Of a stretch of DNA of 8,809 nucleotides, positions 1 to 7,012 are shown piece after piece; the first letter of the stretch is position 1, and each line of letters begins with the position of its first letter. A program made the position numbers and the translations under genes. The notes under the pieces were generated by a model that had not been told where the DNA came from, searched no databases, and worked only from the letters and a program-made list of their open reading frames with translations. Origin of the DNA: Clostridia bacterium (GTDB lineage Bacteria; Bacillota_A; Clostridia; Christensenellales; Aristaeellaceae); assembly GCA_017525805.1 (NCBI GenBank), contig JAFXSH010000086.1, positions 1-8,809 of the forward strand, in the 5' to 3' direction.

Positions 1-121
1 CGGAGGAAAATTCATTGACGACAACACCCTGTCCGTTCACATGAGCAGGCTTCGGGAAAAGGTAGGCGCGGATCACATCCGCACCGTGCGGGGAGTGGGG
101 TATCAATGGTCGGATATGTGA
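1..121 (+). CDS. OmpR-family response regulator, C-terminal end (5'-partial)
   Basis: Only the last 39 complete codons are in the window, read from position 2 to the TGA at 119-121. They contain the end of a winged-helix DNA-binding domain: a recognition-helix segment SVHMSRLREKVG followed by the beta-hairpin wing IRTVRGVGYQW, which is the standard ending of OmpR/PhoB-type regulators. The receiver domain and phospho-acceptor Asp lie upstream of the window. The stop codon lies inside the following histidine kinase gene (16-base overlap), so the two are almost certainly a cognate, translationally coupled pair. The regulator is expected to bind DNA in the cytoplasm. Its most likely targets, by analogy with other regulator/kinase/ABC clusters, are the transporter genes just downstream; this is inference. 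Confidence 0.93.
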   Translation, partial: GGKFIDDNTLSVHMSRLREKVGADHIRTVRGVGYQWSDM

Positions 122-984
122 TCAGCGGGGTGCTGGCGGTCATCGCGGCTGTGTTGGCGATCCGCCTGCTGATGCAAAAAAAACGGATGGAACGATTGGC
201 GGAGCAGATGGAGGATTATCTGACAGGCATCGGAAAGCCGCTTTCCTATTCCTTGAAGGAAGATGCGGTAGCCCCGCTGGAGAATGCCGCCGCCGAAATG
301 GAAAACCGCATTGAGGTGGAGAAAGAACGGTATCAACAGGAGGCCCGGCGCACCAGCGATCTGACCGCGGATATTTCTCATCAGCTCAAAACGCCGCTTG
401 CCTCCCTGCGGCTGTTCGTGGAAATGGACGAAAGCCCTCACATGGCGCAGGAAATCAGCCAGATCGAACGGATGGAAACGCTGATCGGCAGCCTTTTGCG
501 GTTGGAAAAACTGTGCGCGGACGGGTATGAATTCTCTTTTGCCGAACATTCCATCCGGCCTTTGATTCAGGAGGTCTGGAACCGGCTTCAGCCGCTGTGG
601 CCGGAAAAAGAAATCGTCCTGGATGGCGACGCCGTGATCCGCTGCGATGAAAAATGGCTGTCCGAAGCTTTTTTGAACCTGCTGAAAAACGCCTGCGAGC
701 ATACGGAAGAAAACGGAAGAATCACCGTTCGCCTGGAGCAGACTGAACGGGCGTTTTACTGCACCGTCGAAGATAACGGCGGCGGGGTATCAGAAAATGA
801 TTTGCCCCACCTGTTTGAGCGCTTCTACCGTGCGGAAGGACAGAAACAAAGCGGCGCGGGCCTGGGCCTCGCTATTGTGAAGGAAATCATCTTTCGACAT
901 CATGGGCATATCACAGCAGAAAATACCAAGAATGGTTTGAAGTTTTCAATCTCCATACCGATATTGAATCTCACAAAATCATAA
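106..984 (+). CDS. Sensor histidine kinase with a single N-terminal membrane helix
   Basis: The protein has 292 residues. One hydrophobic helix (about residues 3-23) is followed by a basic stretch (QKKRMER), which predicts a very short outside N-terminus and a cytoplasmic body. A helical linker (about 24-85) leads to the HisKA domain with phospho-acceptor His92 in DISHQLKTPL. The HATPase domain shows the N box NLLKNACEH (191-199), the G1 box EDNGGG (222-227), the F box LFERFYRAE (236-244) and the G2 box GAGLGLAIVK (250-259), so all catalytic motifs are intact. There is no extracellular sensor domain and no second membrane helix, unlike typical prototypes. It should autophosphorylate and pass phosphate to the regulator encoded immediately upstream. 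Its start overlaps that gene by 16 bases. The downstream ABC transporter suggests a transporter-coupled or membrane-stress sensor; the stimulus is unknown. Confidence 0.95.
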   Translation: MVGYVISGVLAVIAAVLAIRLLMQKKRMERLAEQMEDYLTGIGKPLSYSLKEDAVAPLENAAAEMENRIEVEKERYQQEARRTSDLTADISHQLKTPLASLRLFVEMDESPHMAQEISQIERMETLIGSLLRLEKLCADGYEFSFAEHSIRPLIQEVWNRLQPLWPEKEIVLDGDAVIRCDEKWLSEAFLNLLKNACEHTEENGRITVRLEQTERAFYCTVEDNGGGVSENDLPHLFERFYRAEGQKQSGAGLGLAIVKEIIFRHHGHITAENTKNGLKFSISIPILNLTKS

Positions 985-1005
985 GCCGCCTTTCTTGGAG
1001 GGGGT

Positions 1006-1050
1006 GCGGGGGGAACCATTCTTTGGGCTCCAAAGAATGGTTCCCCCCGC
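1006..1050. repeat. Long perfect hairpin (21-bp stem, 3-nt loop)
   Basis: Arms 1006-1026 and 1030-1050 are exact reverse complements around a GCT loop. The arms start GCGGGGGGAACC and end in TTTGG. Short outer complementary arms (999-1004 AGGGGG with 1063-1068 CCCCCT) could extend the structure with a bulge. No T-tract follows on the plus strand, so it is not a classical intrinsic terminator. Its length and perfection suggest a dispersed palindromic intergenic element, or an RNA structure that uncouples transporter expression from the regulator/kinase genes. Confidence 0.8.
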
Positions 1051-1067
1051 CGTTCTCCTCGTCCCCC

Positions 1068-1089
1068 TACCTTACGAAATCGTAAGGTA
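1068..1089. repeat. Short palindrome downstream of the large hairpin
   Basis: TACCTTACGA (1068-1077) and TCGTAAGGTA (1080-1089) are perfect inverted repeats separated by AA. It lies between the large hairpin and the ribosome binding site of the ABC ATPase. It could be a dimeric-protein operator, possibly for the upstream regulator, or part of the same palindromic element. The sequence does not decide between these. Confidence 0.5.
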
Positions 1090-1132
1090 AAAGTCACCTG
1101 AAAGTAAGGTTGGTTTGGTAGGATATTGTCAG

Positions 1133-1139
1133 AAGGAGG
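1133..1139 (+). promoter_or_regulatory. Ribosome binding site of the ABC ATPase gene
   Basis: AAGGAGG sits 8 nt before the ATG at 1148. Another ATG at 1141 lies only 1 nt after this site and in a different frame, so the spacing selects 1148 as the start. Confidence 0.85.
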
Positions 1140-1147
1140 AATGATTT

Positions 1148-1837
1148 ATGGAAATCTTACGCTGTGAAAGCCTGACGAAAACCTACCAGAGCGGCGGCAC
1201 GCCGGTGCATGCCTTGCAAAACGTAACTTTGACCTTCTCCCAGGGCTCCTTTACCGCCGTGACGGGGAAAAGCGGCAGCGGCAAATCCACCCTGCTGCAT
1301 ATGCTCTCCGGTCTGGATCGGCCCACGGGCGGCAAGGTGATCTACCAGGACAACGACCTATCCAAATACAACGACAACCAGCTTTCCGTTCTGCGCAGGA
1401 GGCGGTTCGGGTTCGTTTTCCAAAGCTATAACCTGGTGCGGGAGCTGACCGCTCAGGAAAATATTCTGCTGCCTGTAATGCTGGACAGCCGCAAGCCTGA
1501 CGAAAACCACCTGAACCGGCTGATCGAAATCCTTGGCATCGGCGACCGGCTCTCCCATTTGCCGGGGGCCATAAGCGGCGGGCAGCAGCAGCGGGTGTGC
1601 ATCGCGCGGGCCCTGGCGAACAAGCCCGCCATCCTCTTTGCAGACGAGCCCACGGGCAACCTGGACGGCAAAACGGGGCGGGAGGTGCTGACCCTCCTGC
1701 GCACTGTCAGTCAGGAATTGGGCATCACCATGATCCTGGTGACCCATGATTTGGGCGTGGCGGAGCAGGCTGAGCGCATCATCCGTTTAGAAGATGGAAT
1801 GGTTGCTGACGACAGCGGGACGGTGGTGATCCCATGA
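1148..1837 (+). CDS. ABC transporter ATP-binding protein (MacB/LolD-type)
   Basis: The protein has 229 residues, the usual size of a stand-alone ATPase of the MacB/LolD/FtsE group. Walker A is GKSGSGKST (40-48), the Q-loop Gln is residue 92 in FVFQSYNL, the signature is ISGGQQQR (142-149), Walker B is ILFADEPT (162-169), the D-loop is NLD (171-173), and the switch His is residue 200 in VTHD. All ATP-hydrolysis residues are present. It should work as a dimer on the cytoplasmic face, driving the FtsX-type permease encoded next. The stop overlaps the permease start (ATGA, 4 bases), indicating translational coupling. Relatives in Gram-positives export or detoxify antimicrobial peptides, lipids or other envelope-active compounds; the substrate cannot be read from the sequence. 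A 163-nt gap with strong inverted repeats separates it from the kinase gene. Confidence 0.96.
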   Translation: MEILRCESLTKTYQSGGTPVHALQNVTLTFSQGSFTAVTGKSGSGKSTLLHMLSGLDRPTGGKVIYQDNDLSKYNDNQLSVLRRRRFGFVFQSYNLVRELTAQENILLPVMLDSRKPDENHLNRLIEILGIGDRLSHLPGAISGGQQQRVCIARALANKPAILFADEPTGNLDGKTGREVLTLLRTVSQELGITMILVTHDLGVAEQAERIIRLEDGMVADDSGTVVIP

Positions 1838-4680
1838 AACGCCTCACCATGAACCAGGTTGCGAAAGCCAGCCTGAAAGCCAACAAAAAGGCCTATCTCA
1901 GTCTCGCCATCGGCATACTCCTTTCGGTGTATCTGTGTACGGCGGCGGTGCTGGGAGCTTACGGCACAATTCAGGCGCACCAGCAGAAAATCATTGAGCG
2001 GGTGGGTTATATCGACGCTTTTATCCTGAACTGCGCCAGCGTATCCGATGAAACCGTGCGCAGCAGCGGATGGTTTGCCCGCGTGGGCAAGGTGTTCGTC
2101 ACCGCCCAGATCGACAAAACAGGATTGTATGCGGGGTATTACGACGAGGAAGCCATGAACCTGATGCCGAGAATATGTCTGGAAGGCCGCTTGCCGGAAG
2201 CCCCCGGCGAAATCGCCCTGGAGGAAACCGCGCTGGCCCAGCTTCGCCTGGATATTGGGGTGGGCGATCAGGTCACCTGGACCATGCAGCCCCTGGCTGG
2301 CTTGCCGGAGGAAAGGACCTATACCTTAGTGGGTGTACTGAATGATCAATCCCCCTATATGGAAAGCTACGGCTCCATGATCTCAGACCACGGAACGCCT
2401 GAATGGCCCAACGCCTTGGTGTATCCCCAGGATACGCCTTTTCAAACGGGCGACCCTGCCGTTCACCGGGTACTTACCTATGCGCCGCTGGTCACCTATT
2501 CCCGGTTCACCCATTCCGACGCTTACGAAGATTGGGGCTACACTTTTATTGCCATCAGCAGGTCCAAAGGACAGGCCACCTGGAGCGACCCGGCGCTGGA
2601 AGACCTGAACGAATACGCCGGACAATCCATGGTCTGGTGGATCATGGGCGGGGCGCTGCTGCTGGCCTGCGGCATCGGCATCTCCAGTGCCATGGAAAGC
2701 ATGCTGGCCCAGAAAACGGAGGAGATCGGGATGCTCCGTGCCGTGGGCGCTACCCGGCGGCAGATCCGGCGCTTGTTCGGGCGGGACGGATGGCTTTTAT
2801 GCCTCATCGCTCTGCCTATCGGTATCGGGCTTGGCATCGTCACCGTGTGGGTCATTTCCCGATTTGCGGAAGGGACGATCCTGTTCCGCCTGAACGTCTG
2901 GCTGCTTGTGCCGGTGGCGGCGCTCAGCGCCTTGTGCGTGTTCCTGTCCTCAAGGCTTCCGCTGAAAAGGGCATCCCGGCAAACGCCCATGGGGGTACTG
3001 CGAGATACGGGGATGCTGCGCAAAGCCAAGCGCTTCCAAAGCAAAAAGCAGTTCCGGGCTACAAACCTCATTGCCAGCCGCCAAACCCGGCTGCATCCCT
3101 TGCGGCAGGCGGGCGCTTCGGCGATGGTGGCGCTGACGCTGCTGCTCACCGCCATCCTGTCGGAAGCGTTTCTGTACCGATCGGGGTATCAGCCCGCCTA
3201 TGATTTTTATATCCAGCCCGTCAACGTGCATTATACCACTGTCACGTCGGGTTCCCTGCATTTTGCCGGTCAGGCAGCGAAGGAAAACGTGCTGACGGAG
3301 CAGGATATGCAGCAAATTCGCGCCATTGAAAACGTACAGTCCGTCACGGTGGAAACGTCGGCGGATATCCTGTTGGAATTGAACGAAAACGAAGTTCCCC
3401 AATACTTCCGGGATTACTATACGGAGGAACGGCTCATTGCCGGGATGAGCATAAATGACGAATCTGCGCTGCATTACACCTTTCATAACGCGGTCATGCC
3501 CTTTATTTTCACCAATTCCCTGGCTTATCTGCTGGAGGACACGCCGGATCAGGTAACCGATTTAACGGACGAATACCGCGTCTGGAACGCAAAAGCCTTT
3601 CAGGAAATGCAGGCGGCTCAAAAGGCCTTAGGCGTCATGGGCAAGCTGATCCCCCTGACCGTCGAAACCGTTGACGTGAACGACCCCGAATTTCAGCGGG
3701 GCGTGGTGGATGGAAAAATCAATCTCGCCGCCCTGGACGCGGGGCAGGAGGTATTGGTCTATGCCCCCACGCTGGGCTACTGGGAAACGGTGGAACACGG
3801 CGAAACCGTGGGCAACACCGCCGGGGAGGACTTTGGAAAGTACCACCCGGACGCCAAGCTGAAGGGCATGGCCGTCAACGATTATTTCCGGGCCGGGCAA
3901 TCCCTGTCCCTGATCCAGGCGCTGACGGAGCCCGATAACCGGTCCACGAATTTCAGTTCCGCACCCTATACCCTGGCGGAACTGGAAAACATGGAGCAAG
4001 CCTATCGCAGTCTTCATACGGATAAGACCGCCGTGACAGTCGGCGCGGTGCTGGAGAGTGCGCCGCTGGGAAGGAATGGCCTGTGCCTGATGACCACGGA
4101 AAAGGGGCTGCGTGCTCTGGGCTTTGCGCCCACCCAGCCAACCTTTGTCAATATCACCTTAACGGGCGAGGTGGACCGGGCGACGGAAGAAGCCATCCAG
4201 CGCCGCCTGGAAACCATCGCTTCCCGGGCCGGGATGGAGGTTGTCAACCGCATGGCAAACGCCCGGGAAAACGCCCGGCAGCAGCGGAAGACCGAACTGG
4301 TCTTCTTGGGCGTGATCATCCTGTTCTTCGCCGTGGCTGTATCCATGCAGGTAAGCAGCGCTGGACGGCGCATCCGGGCGGATCAGCGCATGATCGGCAC
4401 CCTCCGGGCCGTAGGCGCGGACGAAAGCGCCCTGCTGGGCTGCTATCGCCTGCCCATGATGGTGACCACCGCCGCGGGGCTGCTGCTGGCGATCTGCCTG
4501 TTCATCCTCATGGGCACGGTCTGGAAAAATTATTTTCTGATGGGTCGCCACGCGGCCATCATCCTGCCGCTGATGATCCTCCTGGCGGCGCTGTGCGCCC
4601 TGTGCTGCATGAGCGGCGTGAAAACGCGGCTTCGGCAGGTATTGAACAGAAGCGTGGTTGAGAACATCAGAGAACTGTAG
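1834..4680 (+). CDS. ABC transporter permease with two FtsX domains and large external loops
   Basis: The protein has 948 residues with about eight predicted membrane helices: 20-43, 268-291, 320-344, 355-376, 430-449, 822-842, 873-897 and 907-930. This gives two FtsX-type halves, each with an N-terminal helix, a large extracellular domain and three more helices. The first loop is about 224 residues and the second about 372. After helices 2 and 6 come cytoplasmic coupling motifs (EEIGMLRAVGATRRQ near 296-310; MIGTLRAVGA near 853-862), diagnostic of FtsX/MacB-like permeases that contact the ATPase. The eight-helix duplicated layout differs from the ten-helix BceB type and is closer to a fused pair of MacB-like permeases. 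Such mechanotransmission-type pumps handle amphipathic or peptide substrates at the outer membrane face. The substrate is unknown. The reading frame is intact and starts inside the ATPase stop. Confidence 0.93.
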   Translation: MKRLTMNQVAKASLKANKKAYLSLAIGILLSVYLCTAAVLGAYGTIQAHQQKIIERVGYIDAFILNCASVSDETVRSSGWFARVGKVFVTAQIDKTGLYAGYYDEEAMNLMPRICLEGRLPEAPGEIALEETALAQLRLDIGVGDQVTWTMQPLAGLPEERTYTLVGVLNDQSPYMESYGSMISDHGTPEWPNALVYPQDTPFQTGDPAVHRVLTYAPLVTYSRFTHSDAYEDWGYTFIAISRSKGQATWSDPALEDLNEYAGQSMVWWIMGGALLLACGIGISSAMESMLAQKTEEIGMLRAVGATRRQIRRLFGRDGWLLCLIALPIGIGLGIVTVWVISRFAEGTILFRLNVWLLVPVAALSALCVFLSSRLPLKRASRQTPMGVLRDTGMLRKAKRFQSKKQFRATNLIASRQTRLHPLRQAGASAMVALTLLLTAILSEAFLYRSGYQPAYDFYIQPVNVHYTTVTSGSLHFAGQAAKENVLTEQDMQQIRAIENVQSVTVETSADILLELNENEVPQYFRDYYTEERLIAGMSINDESALHYTFHNAVMPFIFTNSLAYLLEDTPDQVTDLTDEYRVWNAKAFQEMQAAQKALGVMGKLIPLTVETVDVNDPEFQRGVVDGKINLAALDAGQEVLVYAPTLGYWETVEHGETVGNTAGEDFGKYHPDAKLKGMAVNDYFRAGQSLSLIQALTEPDNRSTNFSSAPYTLAELENMEQAYRSLHTDKTAVTVGAVLESAPLGRNGLCLMTTEKGLRALGFAPTQPTFVNITLTGEVDRATEEAIQRRLETIASRAGMEVVNRMANARENARQQRKTELVFLGVIILFFAVAVSMQVSSAGRRIRADQRMIGTLRAVGADESALLGCYRLPMMVTTAAGLLLAICLFILMGTVWKNYFLMGRHAAIILPLMILLAALCALCCMSGVKTRLRQVLNRSVVENIREL

Positions 4681-4688
4681 GCTGAAAT

Positions 4689-4781
4689 GAGAGTGGAGAG
4701 TTGAGATTTATATAGCCTGCTATAAAAGAAACCACGAACATACATCTTATCAGGCATACTTAATCTCAACTCCCCGCTCTC
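4689..4781. repeat. Imperfect long inverted repeat (20-nt arms) between permease and surface-protein genes
   Basis: Arms 4689-4708 and 4762-4781 are complementary except at two positions (one a G-T wobble) and enclose 53 nt. The inner part contains a small perfect hairpin TATAGC/GCTATA (4711-4716 and 4719-4724). The arms are pyrimidine-rich on one strand (TCTCAACTCCCC) and purine-rich on the other. No T-tract follows, so a terminator is unlikely. It resembles a small MITE-like or REP-like insertion, or an mRNA-stabilising stem upstream of the next gene. Confidence 0.6.
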
Positions 4782-4803
4782 AACTCCTGTAGAAAGGAAA
4801 AAC

Positions 4804-6093
4804 ATGAATAGGAAATACATAATCGCGGTACTGCTGACCGCTTTCCTTCTCATACCATTTTTTGCCGCGCAGTCAGAGGAAAAAGCCGATTTTGAAATCG
4901 ACCAGCGCAGGGTGCTGCAAGGCATGAACCGTTCCTGGCTGCAAGGGTATGAACCAACGATTTCCAACAATTATCTTTCCATGGTGCTTCCCATTCTGTC
5001 CGATCAGGCGGAAGGAAGCATCCAGACTGAATGGATCGTGCTGCACGAAAGCGCGTCTCCCTTCAAGCCACAAACCATGTATGTGAAGACCCAGCGGGCG
5101 GAAAGCGGCGTCTATGCCGTGCGGCTGAACTTAGCGATGTACGCCGACCGGCGGAACGGTGATTATCCCTGTGTCATCCGGATCACCGGACATGCGAAAT
5201 CAGGAAAGCTTCTGATGTCAGAAATCCCGTATACCCTCCGCGTCCGGGACGGCCTGCCTACCAATGAAACCCTCCGCATGGCAATCCATGACGTGGAAAC
5301 CGATTTGAACGTGGGCGAGGACGGCTGCATCCGTGCCGTCCTCCGAAATCCCTGTCAGACCGTCGCGTATGAGCAACCGGTTTTGCATATCACCGACCCG
5401 ACCGGAGACATCATTCCCCGGGAAGTGGATGTGCTGTATCTGCCCGATCTGGCTCCCGGCGAAAGCGTACAGGTGGAATACCCTGTGGCGGTGCTGGGGA
5501 AAGCATCGGTCGCCCGACATTGCCTGAAATTCGATCTCACCTGGACAGCCTTAGAGCAAAATGTTTCCCAAACGGAGAGCTACACAGTGCCGGTCAAGCA
5601 GGAAATCCGCCTGGAGCAGGGCGGGCTCAAAATGGCTTCCAGCGTTATTGCCGGGGATTCCGTCACCCTCTCCCTGCCCCTCATGAACATGGGCAAATCG
5701 GATATTATCAACGTCCTGGCCACCGTTGCCCTGCCCGGCATAACGGAACGGCAGGCCGTGCTGGTGGGCACGATTGCTCCTGGCGAAACCCGGCAGGCGC
5801 AAATCACCCTTACCACTGGCAAAGACGTATCCGGCGATTTTCAAGGAACACTCACCGTGGAAGGGGAGGACAACGACGGAAATCCTGTTTCCTTCTCTCT
5901 GCCAGTCAGCCTGACGGTGGAAAAGCCTGTCAGCCAAACCGCAACCACAGGCGAAACGACACTGAAAGATGAAAAAACGCCGCTGCTGGTTTACGGGCTG
6001 GCCGGAGGATGCGGGTTGTTTTTTGCGGCCTTTCTCCTGCAAGGAATCTTGTTGAGAAGGAAGATTCGTCGATTGGAAGAAGAAAAGCTATAA
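4804..6093 (+). CDS. Secreted, membrane-anchored Ig-like domain protein (CARDB/COG1361-like)
   Basis: The protein has 429 residues. The N-terminus is a signal peptide: MNRKY, a hydrophobic core to about residue 20, then AAQSEE. The C-terminus has one membrane helix (about 393-417) followed by a basic tail (RRKIRR), so the bulk (about 25-390) is outside and the last dozen residues are inside. At least two tandem beta-sandwich domains follow an N-terminal region. Typical strand motifs are LAPGESVQVEYPV (about 217-229), MNMGKSDIINVLATV and IAPGETRQAQITL (about 324-336), the pattern of CARDB/NEW3-type domains in COG1361 proteins. The start has an AAAGGA site about 6 nt upstream. Its position after the FtsX permease suggests an extracellular partner or substrate-handling subunit of the transporter, an inference from context. 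No enzymatic motif is visible. Confidence 0.85.
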   Translation: MNRKYIIAVLLTAFLLIPFFAAQSEEKADFEIDQRRVLQGMNRSWLQGYEPTISNNYLSMVLPILSDQAEGSIQTEWIVLHESASPFKPQTMYVKTQRAESGVYAVRLNLAMYADRRNGDYPCVIRITGHAKSGKLLMSEIPYTLRVRDGLPTNETLRMAIHDVETDLNVGEDGCIRAVLRNPCQTVAYEQPVLHITDPTGDIIPREVDVLYLPDLAPGESVQVEYPVAVLGKASVARHCLKFDLTWTALEQNVSQTESYTVPVKQEIRLEQGGLKMASSVIAGDSVTLSLPLMNMGKSDIINVLATVALPGITERQAVLVGTIAPGETRQAQITLTTGKDVSGDFQGTLTVEGEDNDGNPVSFSLPVSLTVEKPVSQTATTGETTLKDEKTPLLVYGLAGGCGLFFAAFLLQGILLRRKIRRLEEEKL

Positions 6094-6107
6094 CAAAACT
6101 TAGAAAG

Positions 6108-6141
6108 CAGCCTCTCCAGATTTTTCTTTCTGGAGAGACTG
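6108..6141. terminator. Hairpin after the surface-protein gene, possible weak terminator
   Basis: Arms 6108-6119 and 6130-6141 (CAGCCTCTCCAG / CTGGAGAGACTG) pair with a single mismatch, and the 10-nt loop is T-rich. It starts 15 nt after the stop codon, where an operon end is expected, but no T-run follows the stem on the plus strand. Termination is therefore doubtful; it may protect the mRNA 3' end instead. Confidence 0.4.
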
Positions 6142-6513
6142 TTCGCATTCCTATGATGTGGTGGGTAAAAGGATATATGAAGTCATTGCTTCTCTACTTT
6201 CACGAAAAACAATTAAACCGGATTACTATGATTATAATATCTATTGAGGATTGTTGGAGTAAGCAGGGGTATTGCGATGATCTCATGCGATTTGGCATTG
6301 AGCCGCAAATGATCATTGCCGATGAAGAAGCAACTGCTGATGAAAAAAGCTGGTGGGGAATACCCGTAAACACCGTTGAAGCACTGACGCAGTATAAAAA
6401 AGAACAATTCCTGTCCATTGTTCCTATTGACAGATGGCTGGAAGGTAATCCAGGACGCGGTGGACGTCGTCGATATCATGAAGCCTATTTACAATTTCAA
6501 GGCATCCGAGTGA
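6122..6513 (+). pseudogene. Coding debris in three frames, no intact gene
   Basis: Protein-like segments appear in different frames. Segment A (6122-6247, with a TGA at 6245) ends YEVIASLLSRKTIKPDYYDY. Segment B (in frame from about 6228) has the flavour of a nucleotide-binding or Rossmann fold: GIEPQMIIADEEATADEKSW then WGIPV. From about 6433 the natural-looking frame shifts to segment C, DGWKVIQDAVDVVDIMKP, ending at TGA 6511-6513, while the B frame becomes Arg-rich and continues to a stop at 6561-6563 inside the next gene. The simplest explanation is one or two decayed genes with frameshifts. An intact small gene in frame B, about 112 residues from ATG 6228, cannot be excluded. I do not recognise the family; the Rossmann resemblance is weak. 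Confidence 0.4.
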
Positions 6514-6532
6514 GCCTTGCTGACCGGATGCC
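6501..6532. promoter_or_regulatory. Inverted repeat just before the XRE regulator
   Basis: GGCATCCG (6501-6508) and CGGATGCC (6525-6532) form a perfect 8-bp inverted repeat with a 16-nt spacer, ending 2 nt before the AAAGGAGA ribosome binding site (6535-6542). It could be an operator for a dimeric HTH protein, perhaps the adjacent regulator, or an RNA hairpin. No function is demonstrated. Confidence 0.4.
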
Positions 6533-6547
6533 GGAAAGGAGACACAG

Positions 6548-6787
6548 ATGGATTTACCTGTAGTCGACATGGCGCAGACCGGTCAGAATAATCAGTCGCT
6601 GCGACAGCAGCGCGGTATTACCGTCCGCCAGTTGCAGGGGATACTGGGTTTTGCAACGCCTCAAGCAATTTATAACTGGCAGCATGGTGTTTCTTAGCCT
6701 ACAGTGGATAATCTCGTGGCGCTTGCATCGATCTTTGCCGTGCCTGTTGAAACGATCCTGGAAATCCGCGCCAATGCAAGACAATAA
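6548..6787 (+). pseudogene. XRE-family helix-turn-helix regulator interrupted by in-frame TAG
   Basis: The frame runs 79 codons from ATG 6548, behind a strong AAAGGAGA site at 6-nt-scale spacing, to TAA 6785-6787, but codon 50 (6695-6697) is TAG. Before it come LRQQRGITVRQLQGILGF and TPQAIYNWQHGVS; after it PTVDNLVALASIFAVPVETI. Together they match the small XRE repressors of Clostridia (LRxxRGLTVRxLQ...PQAIYxWQxGxSLPTVDNL), where the TAG position is normally Leu, so one base change (TTG to TAG) explains the lesion. The truncated product keeps the recognition helix but loses the last helices of the fold, so function is probably lost. Such regulators usually sit in mobile elements, which fits the repeats and attachment-like sequence downstream. 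Amber readthrough is a less likely alternative. Confidence 0.8.
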
Positions 6788-6881
6788 AACTATCTTATGT
6801 GTTTTTCGCGCATGAATACCTATACCTTAAGCAGAAAACTCCGACAGAAGAACTCCAATGGCCCAACCGTGCCCAAACAGG

Positions 6882-6961
6882 ATTATCACGCATTATCACG
6901 TATTGGTAAAATTGCTTCAAATATCTGTACAGATTATCACGGTATTTTGTACATTATCACC
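6882..6961 (+). repeat. Four direct repeats ATTATCAC with helical spacing
   Basis: Copies start at 6882, 6892, 6933 and 6953; the first three are followed by G. Start-to-start distances of 10, 41 and 20 bp are close to whole helical turns, so all copies face the same side of the DNA. The last two share an upstream TGTAC. This is the pattern of cooperative protein-binding sites such as integrase arm sites or iterons. Confidence 0.65.
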
Positions 6962-6978
6962 AGATTTCAGGGAAATAC

Positions 6979-7001
6979 CGGAGTTCAAATCTCTCCACCC
7001 A
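6979..7001 (+). other. tRNA T-arm/3'-end-like fragment, possible attachment core
   Basis: CGGAG-TTCAAAT-CTCTC matches a T-arm: a 7-nt loop with the conserved TTCRA and a stem with four of five pairs, one of them G-T. It is followed by CACCCA as in the 3' half of an acceptor stem. No matching 5' acceptor (such as TGGGTG), D-arm or anticodon arm lies in the preceding 90 nt, so this is not a complete tRNA. A terminator follows 11 nt later, as after real tRNA genes. It is best read as the 3' remnant left at one end of an element integrated into a tRNA gene. Confidence 0.5.
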
Positions 7002-7012
7002 GACTGAAAGAA

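Noticed and set aside
1834..4680. BceB-type ten-helix bacitracin permease
   Set aside because: Only about eight helices are seen, in two symmetric halves with two large external loops; BceB has ten helices and a single large loop.
4701..4726. Promoter TTGAGA...TATAAA before the surface-protein gene
   Set aside because: The spacer is only 14 bp, and the hexamers lie inside the inverted-repeat structure; support is too weak.
6905..7001. Complete tRNA gene ending at the T-arm-like segment
   Set aside because: No 5' acceptor strand complementary to CACCCA, no D-arm and no anticodon arm are present upstream.
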